A DNA stretch of 64,000 bases. It comes from Rhabdophis nuchalis (lineage: Eukaryota > Chordata > Lepidosauria > Squamata > Natricidae). A program made the position numbers and the translations under genes. Positions 11,692 to 24,880 of this stretch are shown here, in pieces. Where the stretch lies: positions 163,546,003 through 163,610,002 of the forward strand of contig CM077645.1 of the NCBI GenBank assembly GCA_039707465.1, read 5' to 3'. The first letter of the stretch is position 1. Each line of letters starts with the position of its first letter. The notes under the pieces are model-generated. The model saw nothing but the letters and a program-made list of their open reading frames with translations. It searched no databases and was not told the DNA's origin.

Positions 11692-11716
11692 AAACAAACA
11701 AACAAACAAACAAACC
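11692..11716. repeat. (AAAC)n microsatellite
   Basis: About six AAAC units directly at the 5' truncation point of the CR1-type LINE. Confidence 0.85.
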
Positions 11717-12100
11717 TCACGAGAAATCTAGATAGTTTGTTAGAGGGAACTGGGAAGGAGCCAGTGGTCATGGTACACATTGGTACCAATGATGTTGGGA
11801 AGACAAAGCAACCAGTCCTAGAAGCCAAATTCAGGTTGCTAGGAAGAAGATTGAAGTTCTGCATTTTCAGAAGTTCTGCCTGTTCCTCATGCAGGACCTA
11901 CCAGGCAGGCAGAGCTCAGAAGCCTCAATGCGTGGATGAGGCGATGGTGTCGGGAGGAGGGCTTTAGATTTGTCAGGAACTGGAGAACATTTTGGGACAA
12001 GCCAAACCTGTTCAGGGGGGATGGGTTGCACTTGAACCATGATGGGACAAGATTGCTGGCACTCAACATCAAAAAGGCTGCAGAACAACTTTTAAACTGA
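11716..12100 (+). pseudogene. CR1 ORF1 fragment, SGNH-esterase-like domain, frameshifted
   Basis: The first half reads LTRNLDSLLEGTGKEP then VVMVHIGTNDV; the GTND segment matches the SGNH-hydrolase block III found in the ORF1 esterase of CR1-type LINEs. A frameshift near 11850-11875 moves the frame. The second half then reads LRSLNAWMRRWCREEG and ends with FRGDGLHLNHDG, whose Asp-x-x-His is the catalytic block V of the same fold. The stop is TGA at 12098-12100. The N-terminal part, including the nucleophile serine block, is lost by 5' truncation. The esterase is known for this family; the inactivity is read from the sequence. Confidence 0.78.
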
Positions 12101-12156
12101 TAACTGGGGGAAAGCTGACAGGAGCTGGGCAGCATCCGGTTTGGGAATGTGTTTAC

Positions 12157-15090
12157 TTGAGTAGTGAGGAGGATGCAATAATTACTGAGCAGAGCGAGGA
12201 GCCAGTCACCAGCACTCTAGCAGAAGGATGCAAGAAGCAGTCTAAGGATGCAACTGGACTCAAAAGACTGCATCAGAAAAGTATATATAAATGCCTGTAT
12301 GCAAATGTCAGAAGCCTCCGGAACAAAATAGGGGAGCTGGAATACTTAGCAATAGACAAAAATATTGTTATTATTGGTATCACTGAAACCTGGTGGATGG
12401 ATGATAACCAATGGGATACAGTCATCCCAGGCTACAAACTGGACAGGAAGGACAGGAAGGAGCAAACGGGGGGTGGTGTAGCCTTGTATGTCAAAGAAGA
12501 GATAAAGTCATACGAATTGGCATATCGAGGTGATTTAGAGTCACGACTAGAAACTCTGTGGGTAAGACTATCAGGCCAAAAGAATGGTCTAACAGTAGGC
12601 ATATATTATCGGCCTCCGACCCAAGCCCCTGAGAGAGACTGGCAGTTGGAGAATGTTGTAAAGGAGGCATCAAAAAAAGGAAGCCTGGTTATAATGGGGG
12701 ATTTCAATTACCCTCACATAGACTAGGCGAACTGTTGTTCAGCACATGACAAAGAGATAAAGTTCCTAGATATGCTAAATGATTGTTCCCTGGAACAGAT
12801 GGTTGAAGACCCAACTAGAGGTACAAGAATCCTTGACTTGGTTCTGAGCAATATACAGGCTCTGGTGCAAAATGTTAATGTGACTGATCCAATAGGGAAC
12901 AGTGACCACAACACAATTATTTTTAACTTAATCATAGACTGCAAATCACCGATAAAATCTAACACAGAGACCTTAAATTTTCATAAAGGAAATTTCCCGA
13001 AGATGAGGAAACTAGTAAAAAAGAAGCTGAAATGGAGAATTGAGAAAGTCCAAACACTCCATGAGGCATGGAGGCTGCTCACAAAAACAATATCAGAGGC
13101 CCAATTGGAATGTATACCTAAAAGGAAAAAGGGCACCGCCAGGTTCAAGAGGATTCCAATGTGGCTTACAGGAGCTGTTCGGGAAGTGATCAAAAGCAAG
13201 AAAAGCTCATTTAAAAGATGGAAGCCTTCTCCAAACGAGGACAACAGGCAGAAACATAAATTCTTGCAGAACAAATGCAAGGCAACAATCAGGAAAGCAA
13301 AACAAGACTTTGAGGAGCGTTTAGCTAAAAACACTCAAAGAAATAACAAGGACTTCTTTAAGTACATTAGAAGTAAGAACCCAACTGGGAAGGCCATTGG
13401 ACCATTAGATGACAATGGAAGGCAAGGGATTATTAAGGAGGAAACAGAGATTGCAGAGAGCCTCAATGAATTCTTTGCTTCAATATTCACTGAAGAAGAC
13501 AGAGATCACATGCCCAAAACAGAGCCTATCTTCGTAGGGAGGGAAACTGAGGAATTAACCCAGATAGAAATAACCAGGGAGGAGGTCCTTGCATGTCTTG
13601 TTAAACTAAACACTAACAAATCACCAGGACCAGATGGCATCCATCCATGAGTTCTCAAGGAAGTTAAAGATGAAATTGCTGATGTCCTTGCCAAAATATA
13701 TAATCTTTCCCTCAAATCAGGCCTTGTGCCGGATGACTGGAAGGTAGCGAATATAACACCAATCCTCAAAAAAGGATCCAGAGGTGATCCAGGAAATTAT
13801 CAACCAGTCAGCTTGACAAGTGTCCCAGGTAAAGTGATGGAAACCATCTTAAAAGATAAAATTAATAGGCACGTAGAAGAGAAGGCGCTGCTGAAGGAGA
13901 GCCAACATGGCTTTTGCAAGGGCAAATCATGCCTCACTAATCTGCTGGAATTTTTTGAGAGTGTCAACAAGCACAGGGACAAGGGAGGTCCAGTTGACAT
14001 TGTTTATCTGGACTTTCAGAAGGCCTTTGACAAGGTCCCGCACCAAAGGCTCTTAAATAAACTTGCCAGTCATGGAATAAAGGGACAGGCCTTGTCCTGG
14101 ATTAGCAACTGGCTAAGGGACAGGAAACAGAGAGTAGCATTAAATGGACACTTCTCTAGGGGGAGGGAGGTAAAGAGTGGGTTCCCCCAAGGTTCAGTAC
14201 TGGGACCCCTGCTTTTCAATCTTTTCATAAATGATCTACAAGTAGGAGTAAACAGCAAGGTAGCCAAATTCGCCAACGACACTAAATTATACAGGGTAGT
14301 AAAAACTGAGAGAGAGTGTGAGGAGCTCCAGAGGGATCTCTTGACACTGGGGGAGTGGGCAAACCAGTGGCAAATGAGCTTCAACATTAGTAAGTGCAGA
14401 GTGATGCACGTTGGGGCAAAAAAACCCAACTACATCTATAAACTGATGGGGTCTGAACTCCTTGCAACCAACCAGGAAAGGGACCTTGGTATCCTGGTGG
14501 ACAGCTCAATGAAGGTGTCAACCCAGTGTGCCGCAGCAGTGAAAAAAACAAACCCATTGGTAGGGATCCTTAGGAAGGGTATAGAAAATAAGTCAGCAAT
14601 TGTCATTTTGCCTCTTTATACATCTATGGTGAGGCCCCATCTGGAGTATTGTGTACAGTTCTGGTCACCATACCTTCAGAAGGATATTATGAAAATAGAA
14701 AAGGTGCAGAGGAGGGCAACCAGAATGATTAGGGGGCTGGAACACCTTCCTTACCATCTGAGGCTGCAACGGCTGGGACTCTTCACTCTAGAACGACGGC
14801 GCCTGAGAGGTGACCTGATTGAAGTCTATAAAATCATGCACGGTGTGGACAAAGTAGAAAAGGAAAAACTGTTTTCCCTATCGCACAACACTAAAACTAG
14901 GGGGCACTCCATGAAACGTTTGATAGCTAGACCTCAAACAAATAAGAGAAAGTACTTTTTCACCCATAGGATCACTGGTCTATGGAAGTTCCTGCCAGAA
15001 GAAGTGATGACAGCTGTCAGCCTCGACACCTTTAAGAAAGGATTAGACGAGTTCATGGAGAACAAGGGTATCAATGGCTATCATTATTGA
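12157..15090 (+). pseudogene. CR1 ORF2 (endonuclease and reverse transcriptase), two in-frame stops
   Basis: One reading frame of 978 codons runs from 12157 to the stop at 15090, interrupted only by TAG at 12724-12726 (a Trp codon position after GDFNYPHID) and TGA at 13648-13650 (an Arg codon position after SPGPDGIHP). The N-terminal third is an apurinic-type endonuclease: NVRSLRNK, then ITETWW, GDFN and SDHN motifs. The reverse transcriptase follows, with SPGPDGI, YLDFQKAFDKVPH, GFPQGSVLGPLLFN and the catalytic box, which reads KFANDTKLY instead of FADD. That Asp-to-Asn change at 14275-14277 would by itself abolish activity. The C-terminal RMIRGLEHLPYHLRLQRLGL region is also typical of CR1. 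The start codon used here is the first in-frame ATG candidate region and is uncertain. Confidence 0.88.
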
Positions 15091-15190
15091 TGCCTAAGGA
15101 CACCCTCCGGGATGGAGAGATAGGCAGGATATTTCTCAATGCCATTTGCAGGGAATCATAAGCAGGTGAAGACCTCTGCTTGGGAATACC

Positions 15191-15612
15191 CTGCATATAA
15201 AGAACGGTTGCTGCAACTGGGTATGTCTAGTTTGATGAAAATAAGAACTAGGGTGACATGACAGCAGTATTCCAATATCTAGGAGGCTGCCACAAAGAAG
15301 AATGAGTCAAGCTATTCTCCAAATCACCTGAAGCAATTAGTGGAAACTAATCAAGGAGAGAAGCAACCTAGAACTAAGGAGAAATTTCCTGACATTTAGA
15401 ACAATTAACCAGTGGGCCAACTCCAGAAGTTGTAAATGTTCCAACACTGGAAGATTTTAAGAAGAGATTGGATAACCATTTGCCTGAAATGGTATAGGTT
15501 TCCTGCATAAGCAGAGGGTTGGACTAGAAGACCTCCAAGGTCCTGTCCAACTCTTCTATTCGATTCTACTCTATTCTACTCTTCTCTTCTCTATCTACTC
15601 TATTCTATTGAA
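15191..15612 (+). mobile_element. CR1-type LINE 3' fragment with pentanucleotide tail
   Basis: Broken frames read YKERLLQLGMSSLMK, RTRGDMTAVFQYLGGCHKEE and NLELRRNFLTFRTIN, the C-terminus of a second CR1 subfamily distinct from the element upstream. The end GGTTGGACTAGAAGACCTCC runs into ATTCT/CTATT repeats. A better preserved relative lies at 17957-18452 on the other strand. Confidence 0.82.
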
Positions 15613-15656
15613 AAGATTCAGAGCATGAAAGTCCCATATATATATACTATAAAGCA

Positions 15657-16098
15657 GAATAGCAATAGCAATAGCACTTAAGACTTATATACTGCTTTAC
15701 AGCACTTTCAACTTCAGACACAGTCTGGAAGAAGACATAGTTTGGCTCACCAGGAAATTTGGCATTTGTCTCCCAGTTACTTGGGGAATGCCATTCCTTC
15801 CCTGTTCACATAAACAACTACCATAGATTGTTCACTGCTCCCAAGATATTATAATCTATTTAACAACAGACTTGTAACTTCTTGTTGCAGGGTTTACTTG
15901 TCCCTGGGAAAAGACACAAAAAAAGAAAATCCGCTGTTTACAGAGTCAGCATATTGCCCCCAACAATTTACCCACCTCGGAAGGATGGAAGGCTAAGTTA
16001 ACTTTGAACCTGGTGAGGTTTGAACTGCCAAACTGAAGTCAGCCAGCAGTCCGAAGCAGTAGCCTGCAGTACTGCACTCTAAGCACTGCACCACCATA
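15657..16098 (-). mobile_element. tRNA-derived SINE with L2-like 3' tail, interrupted
   Basis: On the minus strand it begins with a tRNA-like head (GGTGGTGCAGTGCTTAGAGTG) and a box-B-like GTTCAAACCTC. It then has the conserved middle TGTTGGGGGCAATATGCTGAC and ends in an L2-like tail with CTATTGCTATTGCTATT. Copies at 26262 and 56230 share the layout. About 230 bp of unrelated sequence (roughly 15715-15935) separates tail from body here. Confidence 0.72.
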
Positions 16099-17955
16099 AC
16101 TCATGAAAGCAGGTATATACAGTATCTGTGCTTGGACAATTGGAATTATTCTGTTTTTTCATAAACAAGATAATTACACTTATTCAAGCAAGATAGAAAA
16201 AGCTAACATTTCTGTCCGGAAAGTATTTGTGTATGTGTATGTATGTGTGTGTGTAAAATCACATAATTATTTTGTTTTGAAGTTAGATAATTTTTAAATC
16301 TAGGTTTATTCAATTTAATCAGTGAAACCTTCAAAGTTCTGATCAAATGCTGTACTTAAGTACATTTTTAAAATTACATACCAAAAGCAGAAACATTACT
16401 GCAATTACATTTAACCACTTGGCAGTACTATTTAATAAAATACTTTTAATATTAGCACTAATATGAGTAGTAAGATGCTGTCAATAATATGATTTAAAAT
16501 ATTGATAATAGCAGTTTAAAAATTATTTCTGGAAGCCATGTAAAAAGATGTGCCTTAGTACTTCCAGAAGATTGTCAATCCTCTGTTTGCAGATTTAATA
16601 TGGACTTTTAAAAGGACAAGAAAAATATATCTCAGGAAATGGGAAACAGAATCTGTTTTTCATCCTATGCAATATATAATGTACTTTGATTCCAAAATGG
16701 ACTATTAAGAGAGACATCTCAAAGTATTTCTTCAGAAAATATTGATTGAATAAATTCTTGAATTTTTCCATCTATTTTTGCCACCTCCACAATATTTTCT
16801 GCATTTTATTAAGATGGAAATGAAACATTGATAGTATGCATTGCTTTTATCTTGCTGAGAATGGATTGAATTACCTCTGTATGAGTTTTGATTTTCCAGG
16901 AAATTTGAAGCATATGCAATCCTTATATGAATCCAGAATTGAGAATTTCCAAGTCAGTTCCTATACCTTGTTTATCTTCTAAACAATTTTCAGAAGCATA
17001 AACTTTCTAAAACAAAAATGCAGTTATATAGCATTTGCAGGAAGCCAGTCACATAGATGCAATTGGTTGTAGAAAATTCAAATAATTACTTAGGTGTATG
17101 GAAGTCGCATAATCTGGTGATAAGAAAATTAATTTTAGATTAAAGCATATAACATATAATTATAAAACATGATTCAGTATTTTTCCATATTATAAAATGT
17201 AGAATAAAGAATCAAAGCATCCAAAACAAAAATAATCAGTGGACTTAGATTTTTAAAAATGGTATATATAATTATAATCATAACATACACTTAATTTAGT
17301 AAAACTTATTTGGTTCGTTTGTTTCTTGTATTCCTCAGTAAATTTTAAAGAGAGTTGGTTATTCATCTTTCTAGCTTCGAAAGCTGATAAATTTGAAGAT
17401 GTGTTAAGAAATAAGATTTGGAAAGCTCTGTGGCTTTCCATACTGATTAAAAACATTTAATATTGTTAATAAGAGATGTAGTAAGTAATTTAGTAAGGCA
17501 GTTGAGATTTAGAGATATTAATGTGATATCAAATTATATTCCTAAAATTTGGAATGTATTTCTTTAAAAAAGTACTTTAGATCTACCATGTTTGGACTGT
17601 TAAAGAAAATATCTTTCTAGAAAGATATTTGTATACCTGAGACCAAAAACGAAGACTTTATAAAATATATGTACTCAATTTTGAATTAGTCTCTTTTGAT
17701 ACAGTGGAAACACTGGACAAATGATTCCATGAGACTCAGTTTTAACTTGTTTTATTATTTTTAATCCTACATGATCATTTGTTGCATTCTATCTATTTTT
17801 CCTTTTACTCTCCATAACATACGGTACATTACAGAATACAGGGTAAATACAGTATATGCCGCACCATAAATTTGTCTGTGGTTCCTGATCAGCACTGATA
17901 CTGATGCTGAGTTGAAAACATGCAGACAGTTACTGGGAAGAGAAAGCTGAATAAT
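16099..17955. other. AT-rich intergenic stretch, nothing recognised
   Basis: No gene or dated repeat is supported. A short TG/TATG repeat occurs at about 16226-16252. Confidence 0.45.
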
Positions 17956-17956
17956 A

Positions 17957-18452
17957 CAATAATACAATACAATACAATAGCAGAGTTGGAAGGGACATTG
18001 TAGGTCTTCTAGTCCAACCCCCTGCGTGGGCAGGAACCTTAAACCATTTCAGACAAATGTCTATCTAACATCTTCTTAAAGACTTCCAGGGTTGGGGCAT
18101 TCACAACTTCTGGAGGCAAGCTGTTCCAGAGGTTAATTGTTCTAACTGTCAGGAAATTTCTCCTTAGTTCTAAGTTGCTTCTCTCCTTGATTAGTTTCCA
18201 CCCATTGCTTCTTGTCCTGCCCCCAGGTGCCTTGGAGAATAGTTTGACGCCCTCTTCTTTGTGGCACCCTCTGAGATATCGGAACACTGCTATCATGTCT
18301 CCCCTGGTCCTTCTCTTCATCAAACTAGACATACCCAGTTCCTGCAACCATTCTTCATATGTTTTAGCCTCCAGTCCCATAATCATCTTGGTTGCTCTTC
18401 TCTGCACTCTTTCCAGAGTCTCCACGTCTTTTCTACATCGTGGCGAATGAAT
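17957..18452 (-). mobile_element. CR1-type LINE 3' fragment, minus strand
   Basis: Minus-strand translation gives VQRRATKMIMGLEAKTYEEW, then [59 protein letters not shown] and [20 protein letters not shown], a continuous CR1 reverse-transcriptase C-terminus of about 115 residues ending before its 3' tail. The tail is an (AATAC)n repeat at about 17955-17978. The 5' side is truncated near 18452. Confidence 0.88.
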
Positions 18453-18464
18453 TATTATGAATGA

Positions 18465-21400
18465 ATTATCATTCATTAATGATAATGAAACATGTATAAT
18501 ATTGTCACACAAATGCTTTGGTGTATTTGAGTCAGACATTGAGATGCTACTACATAAATCTGGTGTGTGATAACATAACCACACACATTACAGGCTTTGC
18601 TGCAGGTACTGCCATGTAGAAATAAATTGTGAACAGGAATAAACAGATAAGTCAGTACCAGAATGCTTATTTCTATAGTGGATAGTGCCATTTTTTCTGC
18701 TGAGAGCTTTAAGAAATGGGTGGGAAGTCTAGCTTAGAAAGCCCAATCAATTTACAATGTACTGTACTGCACCTTTAAGGAAACAGTGTCTTCTATTGTG
18801 AGAGAAAAAAGGACTGAGAGATTCACTTAATGAGGTCAGCAGTGAAATTATTCTTTCACCTGTGCCTCTAAGCAATTTCCTAATGATGAAAGTAAAGCAG
18901 TAAACTTTTTTGTTGTTGAATCCTTCAGAAGAGAGGAAAATCTACCCTTAGAGCTCCTTTACTGGCGGGAGAGTTGGCTGCAAGTTTGTTTAATCCAGAG
19001 TTAAAAAGGATCCTGCTTGGAAAAACCCTGAAGAATCAGCTTTTAAATTTAGGACTGGCGCTGTGCTTTAGCAGAGGCTATATACTTAAGAACAACCTGC
19101 AGAGAACTTCTGAAAAATGTTGCAGTAAGTCAATTGACTACCGGTAGAGACGGATTGCCTAATAGCCTATCCATCCAGCCTAGAAAAAGAAAATAACACT
19201 ATTGGCAAGACACACAAAAGGCAAACTTGACTACAGAGAGAGAAATCTGGAGACAATTTATTTAATATAAATCACATTTGACTTCAAAAGCAGTTATTTA
19301 CATTCTTAAATCCACTCAGAGGGTAAGCTCAAAAAATTCACATAGTTTCTTTCACATTGTTCTTGTTCTTACTGTGGATTACTTATTTATGCCGGATCCA
19401 ATCTACTTATGTATGGATTGTATAAAAAGTTGGATTTGGCAAGTTCTGTGACATAGAAATGCCCATAAATCATCACTTGGTTATTCCTCCTTCTTATTAA
19501 TCTATTATTTACATTATTTTACAGATAGAAATTTGGGGAAAGCATTTACTACCAGATAAGAGGATGCTTATATGAAAGAACTCTACACTGAGAGACTCAC
19601 TTCTTCATGCTCATAAAGGCATTCCTTCAACATTGGGAATAGGTAGACATTGCATGGTGCCAAATCTGGACCAAATGAAGGCTGTAATCAAACAATGGGT
19701 TCCAACTTCATTATTATGCCTTGGTGGTTCATAAATTAAGCTGCAGTTTACAATAAAAGGCATCTAATGGTGAAAAGACTTCATCCACTACTTGGCTTCT
19801 TCCCTCTCCATCTATGAACTCATTGACCATAAATAAATGATAAAGAAATAAAAACAATAAAGAATACCACCAACACCACCACAGCAAATAATATTACACC
19901 AAAATTAGAAGTATTAAATACTTAAGAACTCTAAAATGGTTTCCTAAATATCTATGAAACAAAATGGTCTTAATTGAAGATGGCAAGACATAAATAGATA
20001 CCACTGTAAAAATGGCTCACTGAGTAAAAAAAAAAGGCATTTCTAATAAATGTTTTGATCATTTATAAAATAGACTGTTTTACATAGCCATCTACAGCAA
20101 GTCTCAGTGGTGGTGGTGGTGGTGGCAGCATCAGTATGCAACTCTTATGGATTTACATCTCAATCTCTAAGGCAATTCTATAAGTCATGAGTTTGCAGTG
20201 TGACATGACTCATACTTCATCATCACTTCTTCATACCTTGTGAATACCTCTTTGGTGGAGTCTGAGACATAAGAAGCTATACAAAACTGCTTAAAAAGAT
20301 TTATTGTGTTTATGCTTTAAGTGTGGATGACTAACTAAAAAGCCTATAGCTAAACTATATCAAAGTATTACATAATATTCCATAGTTCTAGTAAGTATTC
20401 TCTGCAATGGGCTTGCTTAGAAAACATTTTAACAGTAAGGAAAAAATGTCCTTACATCTCAAATACCTTCTTAGATCCAAAACATTTGGATTTTTTAAGC
20501 TTGCACTTTGAACATGTACTTATTTCAGTTGCCATATTAATTTACTCTGCAAATTATTTATATTCAAGCCTTGCAATAAAATACTAAAACCTACTGGAAA
20601 TGAATCACCTAAAATAATAGGCTAATGGTATCAGCTGCATTAACAGAAGGCCATGTGTGCAATAAAGATTATGGATAGGGTTATCTTTGCTTTGCAAAGT
20701 CATTTTTTAAGCATCAACTCTGTGTTATGATTTTATGGCACTATTGTGTTCTGCCAAATGTTAGGAATTATTTAACATTTGGCAGGACATAGTATTGCCA
20801 TCGAATTATCAGATGCATTACAATGATGTTATAAACTGAGATTTTCTTTTAGGAAATTTGAAAGAAAAAAAAATGATAGGGTTGTATGGCAATGCTGGAA
20901 GAATAGTTTATTGCCTTATGGAAAGAGGTTTCTCACATACAAAGTGGATCTCATCAGTTGCTTATCATAATTGATGGAATTAAGAATTATTGGCACAAAA
21001 CAGAGGGTTTTTTTTGTCTTGGGTTAGAAATTTTTATTTATTTGGAGCTAACAAAATAGGATCCCAGGTTTCAACTTTACACTGAACCAACAACTTACTC
21101 CCTCAAAATAGGATTGACATTTTAAAAAACATATCAAGATATTACAACTGCCCAGAGAGAAGCTACCAAAAGCAAACATACTGCATTATGGCTTAGTGTG
21201 ATATGTAAACCCAAGTATTTGTTTGATTCTCAAAAACCAGATTAGAAAATTAAATAATAGAGTGATCTGGAAATGGATCCTTCTGTAGCAATACTGAGGT
21301 TGGATTAAACTACTTTCTTGGCCTTTTTGATTTGAAAGCTGTGAGTTGTACAGTTGTACTGTCTGTTCAGAGAAGAGATTCATTGACAATGCATTCATGT

Positions 21401-22417
21401 AATATTCCTTCAAACATTGCTTGTAAATTGCTCTTGTATTTAAAGTCCCAATACTGACAGATAACCTTCAGAAATAAAAACAATTCCCAATGAATACAGA
21501 ATGTGGATAAATTAAATAAGATTTTAGCACATAATATGTGATTATTTTCTAAATGGTTCCACATGATTTCCATTCAGTTCTTCAGGGAAATAACTAGCTT
21601 AAGAGGAATTCAAAATTGGAATTTATTCAGCTGATTGAACTATGACTATCAGTAAACATAAATCCTTTTACGAGAACAGTTGATCACATTCTCTAGCAAA
21701 GTACATGCCTTGAGAGAGAGAATATTTTATTTGCATTATAAAGCAGAAACAAAATGCAGACTGCAGCTGTACGGATTATTTTGCTATATAATTGCTATGT
21801 CCTACAGTCAGCATTTGCCGTGTAGCTGAATGTTCCACTCTTCTGCTGAACTAAGAATAAGACATTAGTAAACCTTTTTGGCATTCTTGTCCTGAAAGCT
21901 GGATATATGGATATATCAGGAGAGTTACTAGGAACGGAATTTGAAGGCATTCTTTATCTTATCAAATTTATGCTTTTGGATAATATTGTACGAATGTGTG
22001 AAAATGTATGTTTTGATATGAGACATATAATTACATCCTTCATTGCATTTGTGATGCCTACATTTTCATTGAATTGTTTCCCCTCATGACACAGCCCTTT
22101 ACTTTCTCACCAGTTCACATGTGCTTGGTGAGGGGTGGGGGATATTAGTATAGAAGAATTCATTTTCACTGAAGTATCAGCTGCCAGGAAAGCATTTTCT
22201 TCCCTGGTCTGAGATGTCATTATGATGGTATAGAAACCTTTTAATGAAGAAAGCATTTAAATGAAATGTCTACATTTTAACTCAGTGTTGCTGCTGATTC
22301 AAATAGTCAACAAACCATTCCATGTTTAAAGTGCTTGAAGAACAGCTTGGACACTGATCCTAGGTTTCTTTTAATACTTATACCAAGTGCTCTATACCTT
22401 CCTTAAGGCAATCCAAT
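18465..22417. other. AT-rich intergenic stretch, nothing recognised
   Basis: No exon, RNA gene or clear repeat family. A short (GGT)n run lies at about 20107-20124. All open frames are under 80 codons and unconvincing. Confidence 0.45.
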
Positions 22418-22441
22418 TAGAATACAATAGAATAGAATAGA
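22418..22441. repeat. (AATAG)n pentanucleotide repeat
   Basis: Short AATAC/AATAG array identical in unit to the tails of CR1 fragments in this window, but with no recognisable CR1 body beside it. Confidence 0.7.
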
Positions 22442-22445
22442 ACTA

Positions 22446-24325
22446 AATTTAAACGACAACAGTGACAAAAATCCTGTTAGTCCCCTTGCCTCAAATTTGT
22501 TATATTGTTTTAATCTTATTTAGTGGAATTGCAACTTGCTGTGTGATTCCCTTGGATGGCAAGAAAACTACAAATATTTCAGCAAATAACAAATCTACAC
22601 TAGGGCTGTGCAGCGTTTCAGAGTTGGCGTCCAAAAGATTCTTCGGAGTACAGAAGGACACAAACATAGCAACTGTCTAGACTTCTAAAGAAACTTCTGG
22701 AGATCAATTCTGAAAGATGGCACAGCCTCCTGGCTCACCTTCCAATTCAGGAACTGGCAAAGAATATAGAGCCTTTTAAAATATTATTCACCGTTTGGCA
22801 ACTGCTTCCACTGTTCACAGTATTTCAATTTAAAAACCACTGAGACTGCAAAGGAAGCCATCTCTTTAAGACAGCAGTACACAGGGGAGGAAAATCTGCA
22901 CTATAAGCAATTTAAAGCAAAGCAATTTCTAAAGACGGAAACACGTGGAAGCAATAAGTTATCTTCCAAACACCATTGGGACTCATTCTGCCATTTTTTA
23001 AATTCAATATAATTCCCCAAAAGGTAGCTTTCCTTGAAGATGAAGGTGTTTATGGCAGCAATGTAGTGTCTTAAAAGACAAACCAATATGGCACAACAGC
23101 TGTGCAGTTTGGAGGAACATTAATTTGCTATAGACACAGCTGCAATGTATATCTTCAGCTTTCATATTAGGTGCAGTCAAAACCTGGCGAAGTTTTTGAA
23201 GTGCTTTTGAAATTCATTGTAAAGTAGTAGAATAATCATTTGTCTGTATAAGTATTAGTAGTTCTCAAACTTCTATTGTTGTATGGTTGTTTTTCAAAAT
23301 GTTTTGCATGTGTGTGTCTGTATGTGATACATGTATGCATGTTTGTATATATGTGTGTGTATGTATGTGTATGTGTGTGTGTGTATCTATATCTATATCT
23401 GTTTGTCTGTCTGTCTGTCTGCCTGTATGTATGTATAATCTCTGACAATCTGAAACTGCATATTAGAACTTGGGATATTAAGAATTTTCATATTGTTGTA
23501 ACAAATCCTAATACTTTATTATTTCAAACTGAAAAAAATATTCTTAAAATTATTTGCAACAAATAATGGCACAGGGCAAAAGAAAAACACTCTACAAAAA
23601 TGCTTTGGATCTTATGTCAACTTACGTTTTTTAAGTGTTGCTAAAAATAAAATATTAATTAAAAAAAATTGCTATTTATAATCTTCCTGATTGTTTTAGG
23701 TATCAGACACCTGAATCAGACATTTATGTCTTACATTCATAATTGGTATCTTACATTAGAGACACCAGATGTAGCTTTAGTTCATTGCATACAAATAATT
23801 CTGAATTAATATGTGCATGTGTATGATAGTTTTGTTCCTAACAGCATTGATCTGCAGAATTAATAAGATGCTTGAAACAGATGCCCGTGCCTGGAAAGAA
23901 AACACAAATATTACATATATTTTTCCATATCAAATTTGCTTTTCCTCGTACCAGAAAAATGAAGAAACGTATGACAAAGAAGATAAACCGAGATGTCAAA
24001 AGAATGAAATGCTCAGAGTGCTCAGTTTGTACAAGAAAAAGAAAATTAAAGATGGAACAATATAATATTTAATTTTCACCAACTAATGTGGAATTTACAA
24101 TAAGATTAACAATATAATATATACAATTAAAACCCTTCAGAATGAAATAATGGTTGTTTGGATTGTAAATATTTTACTTAGCAATTATAAAATAACAGTG
24201 GTAGAGGCTGATACTGGAACAAGGGTATCTAAAGAACCAAATCGATTGAGGGTAGTTTTAGACTTCTCCCTTCCCAGCTTGGTTCACAGACTGTTGAACT
24301 GAGGATAAAATAAACCACACTGTTT
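22446..24325. other. Intergenic stretch with one compound microsatellite
   Basis: Apart from the TG/TATC/TCTG repeat at 23339-23437, nothing was recognised. Confidence 0.45.
23339..23437. repeat. Compound microsatellite (TG)n, (TATC)n, (TCTG)n
   Basis: GT-rich units pass into TATC repeats and then TCTG repeats. Open frames across it on both strands are repeat artefacts. Confidence 0.85.
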
Positions 24326-24329
24326 ATTG

Positions 24330-24880
24330 GACATTAATATAATTGAGCGAGTCCACAGGTATTTCACGAGAAGAGTACTGCACTCCTCTGCTCACAACAG
24401 AATACCCTACACCACCAGGCTTGAAATGTTGGGCTTGGACAACCTAGAACTACGCTGCCTATAGTCGGACTTAAGCGTAGTACACAAAATAATCTACTAC
24501 AACGTCCTACCAGTCAATGACTACTTCAGCTTCAACCGCAATAATACAAGAGCACACAACAGATGTAAACCACTCCAAACTTGAATGCAGAAAAATACGA
24601 CTTCAGCAACAAGTGGTCAATGGCTAGAATGCATTACCTGACTGTTGTTATATCTTCAAATCCCCATAGCTTTAACTTTAAACTATCTACTATTGGCCTC
24701 ACCTCATTCCTAAGAGGTCTGTAAGGGGGGTGGGGTGCATAAGTGCACCATCATGCCTACCATCCCTGTCCTGCTGTCCCCATTTATCCATACCCATTTC
24801 ATTCATACTCATGTTTAGTCTTATTCATATTATTTTGTAAATGATTGACAAATGAAATAAATAAATAAAATAAATAATGG
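24330..24880 (+). mobile_element. Degenerate non-LTR retrotransposon 3' end
   Basis: Broken translation IERVHRYFTRRVLHSSAHNR then RLEMLGLDNLELRCL matches the reverse-transcriptase C-terminal pattern of jockey/CR1/Rex-type LINEs (usual form: VQRRFTRR, RLGLESLELRRL). Stops follow throughout, and the unit ends in an (AAAT)n-rich tail at about 24850-24878. The exact clade is not resolved. Confidence 0.6.

Larger units (their letters stand above)
11714..15190 (+). mobile_element. CR1-clade non-LTR retrotransposon, 5'-truncated, nearly open
   Basis: It carries the 3' part of an esterase-type ORF1 (to 12100) followed by an endonuclease/reverse transcriptase ORF2 (12157-15090), the two-frame layout of CR1-clade LINEs. 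The start is truncated within ORF1 next to an AAAC repeat. The 3' untranslated part blends into another CR1 fragment at about 15190, so the end is approximate. Few disabling mutations suggest a comparatively recent insertion. Confidence 0.85.

Noticed and set aside
23236..23448. Thr-His repeat open frame on the minus strand
   Set aside because: Translation of the compound microsatellite.
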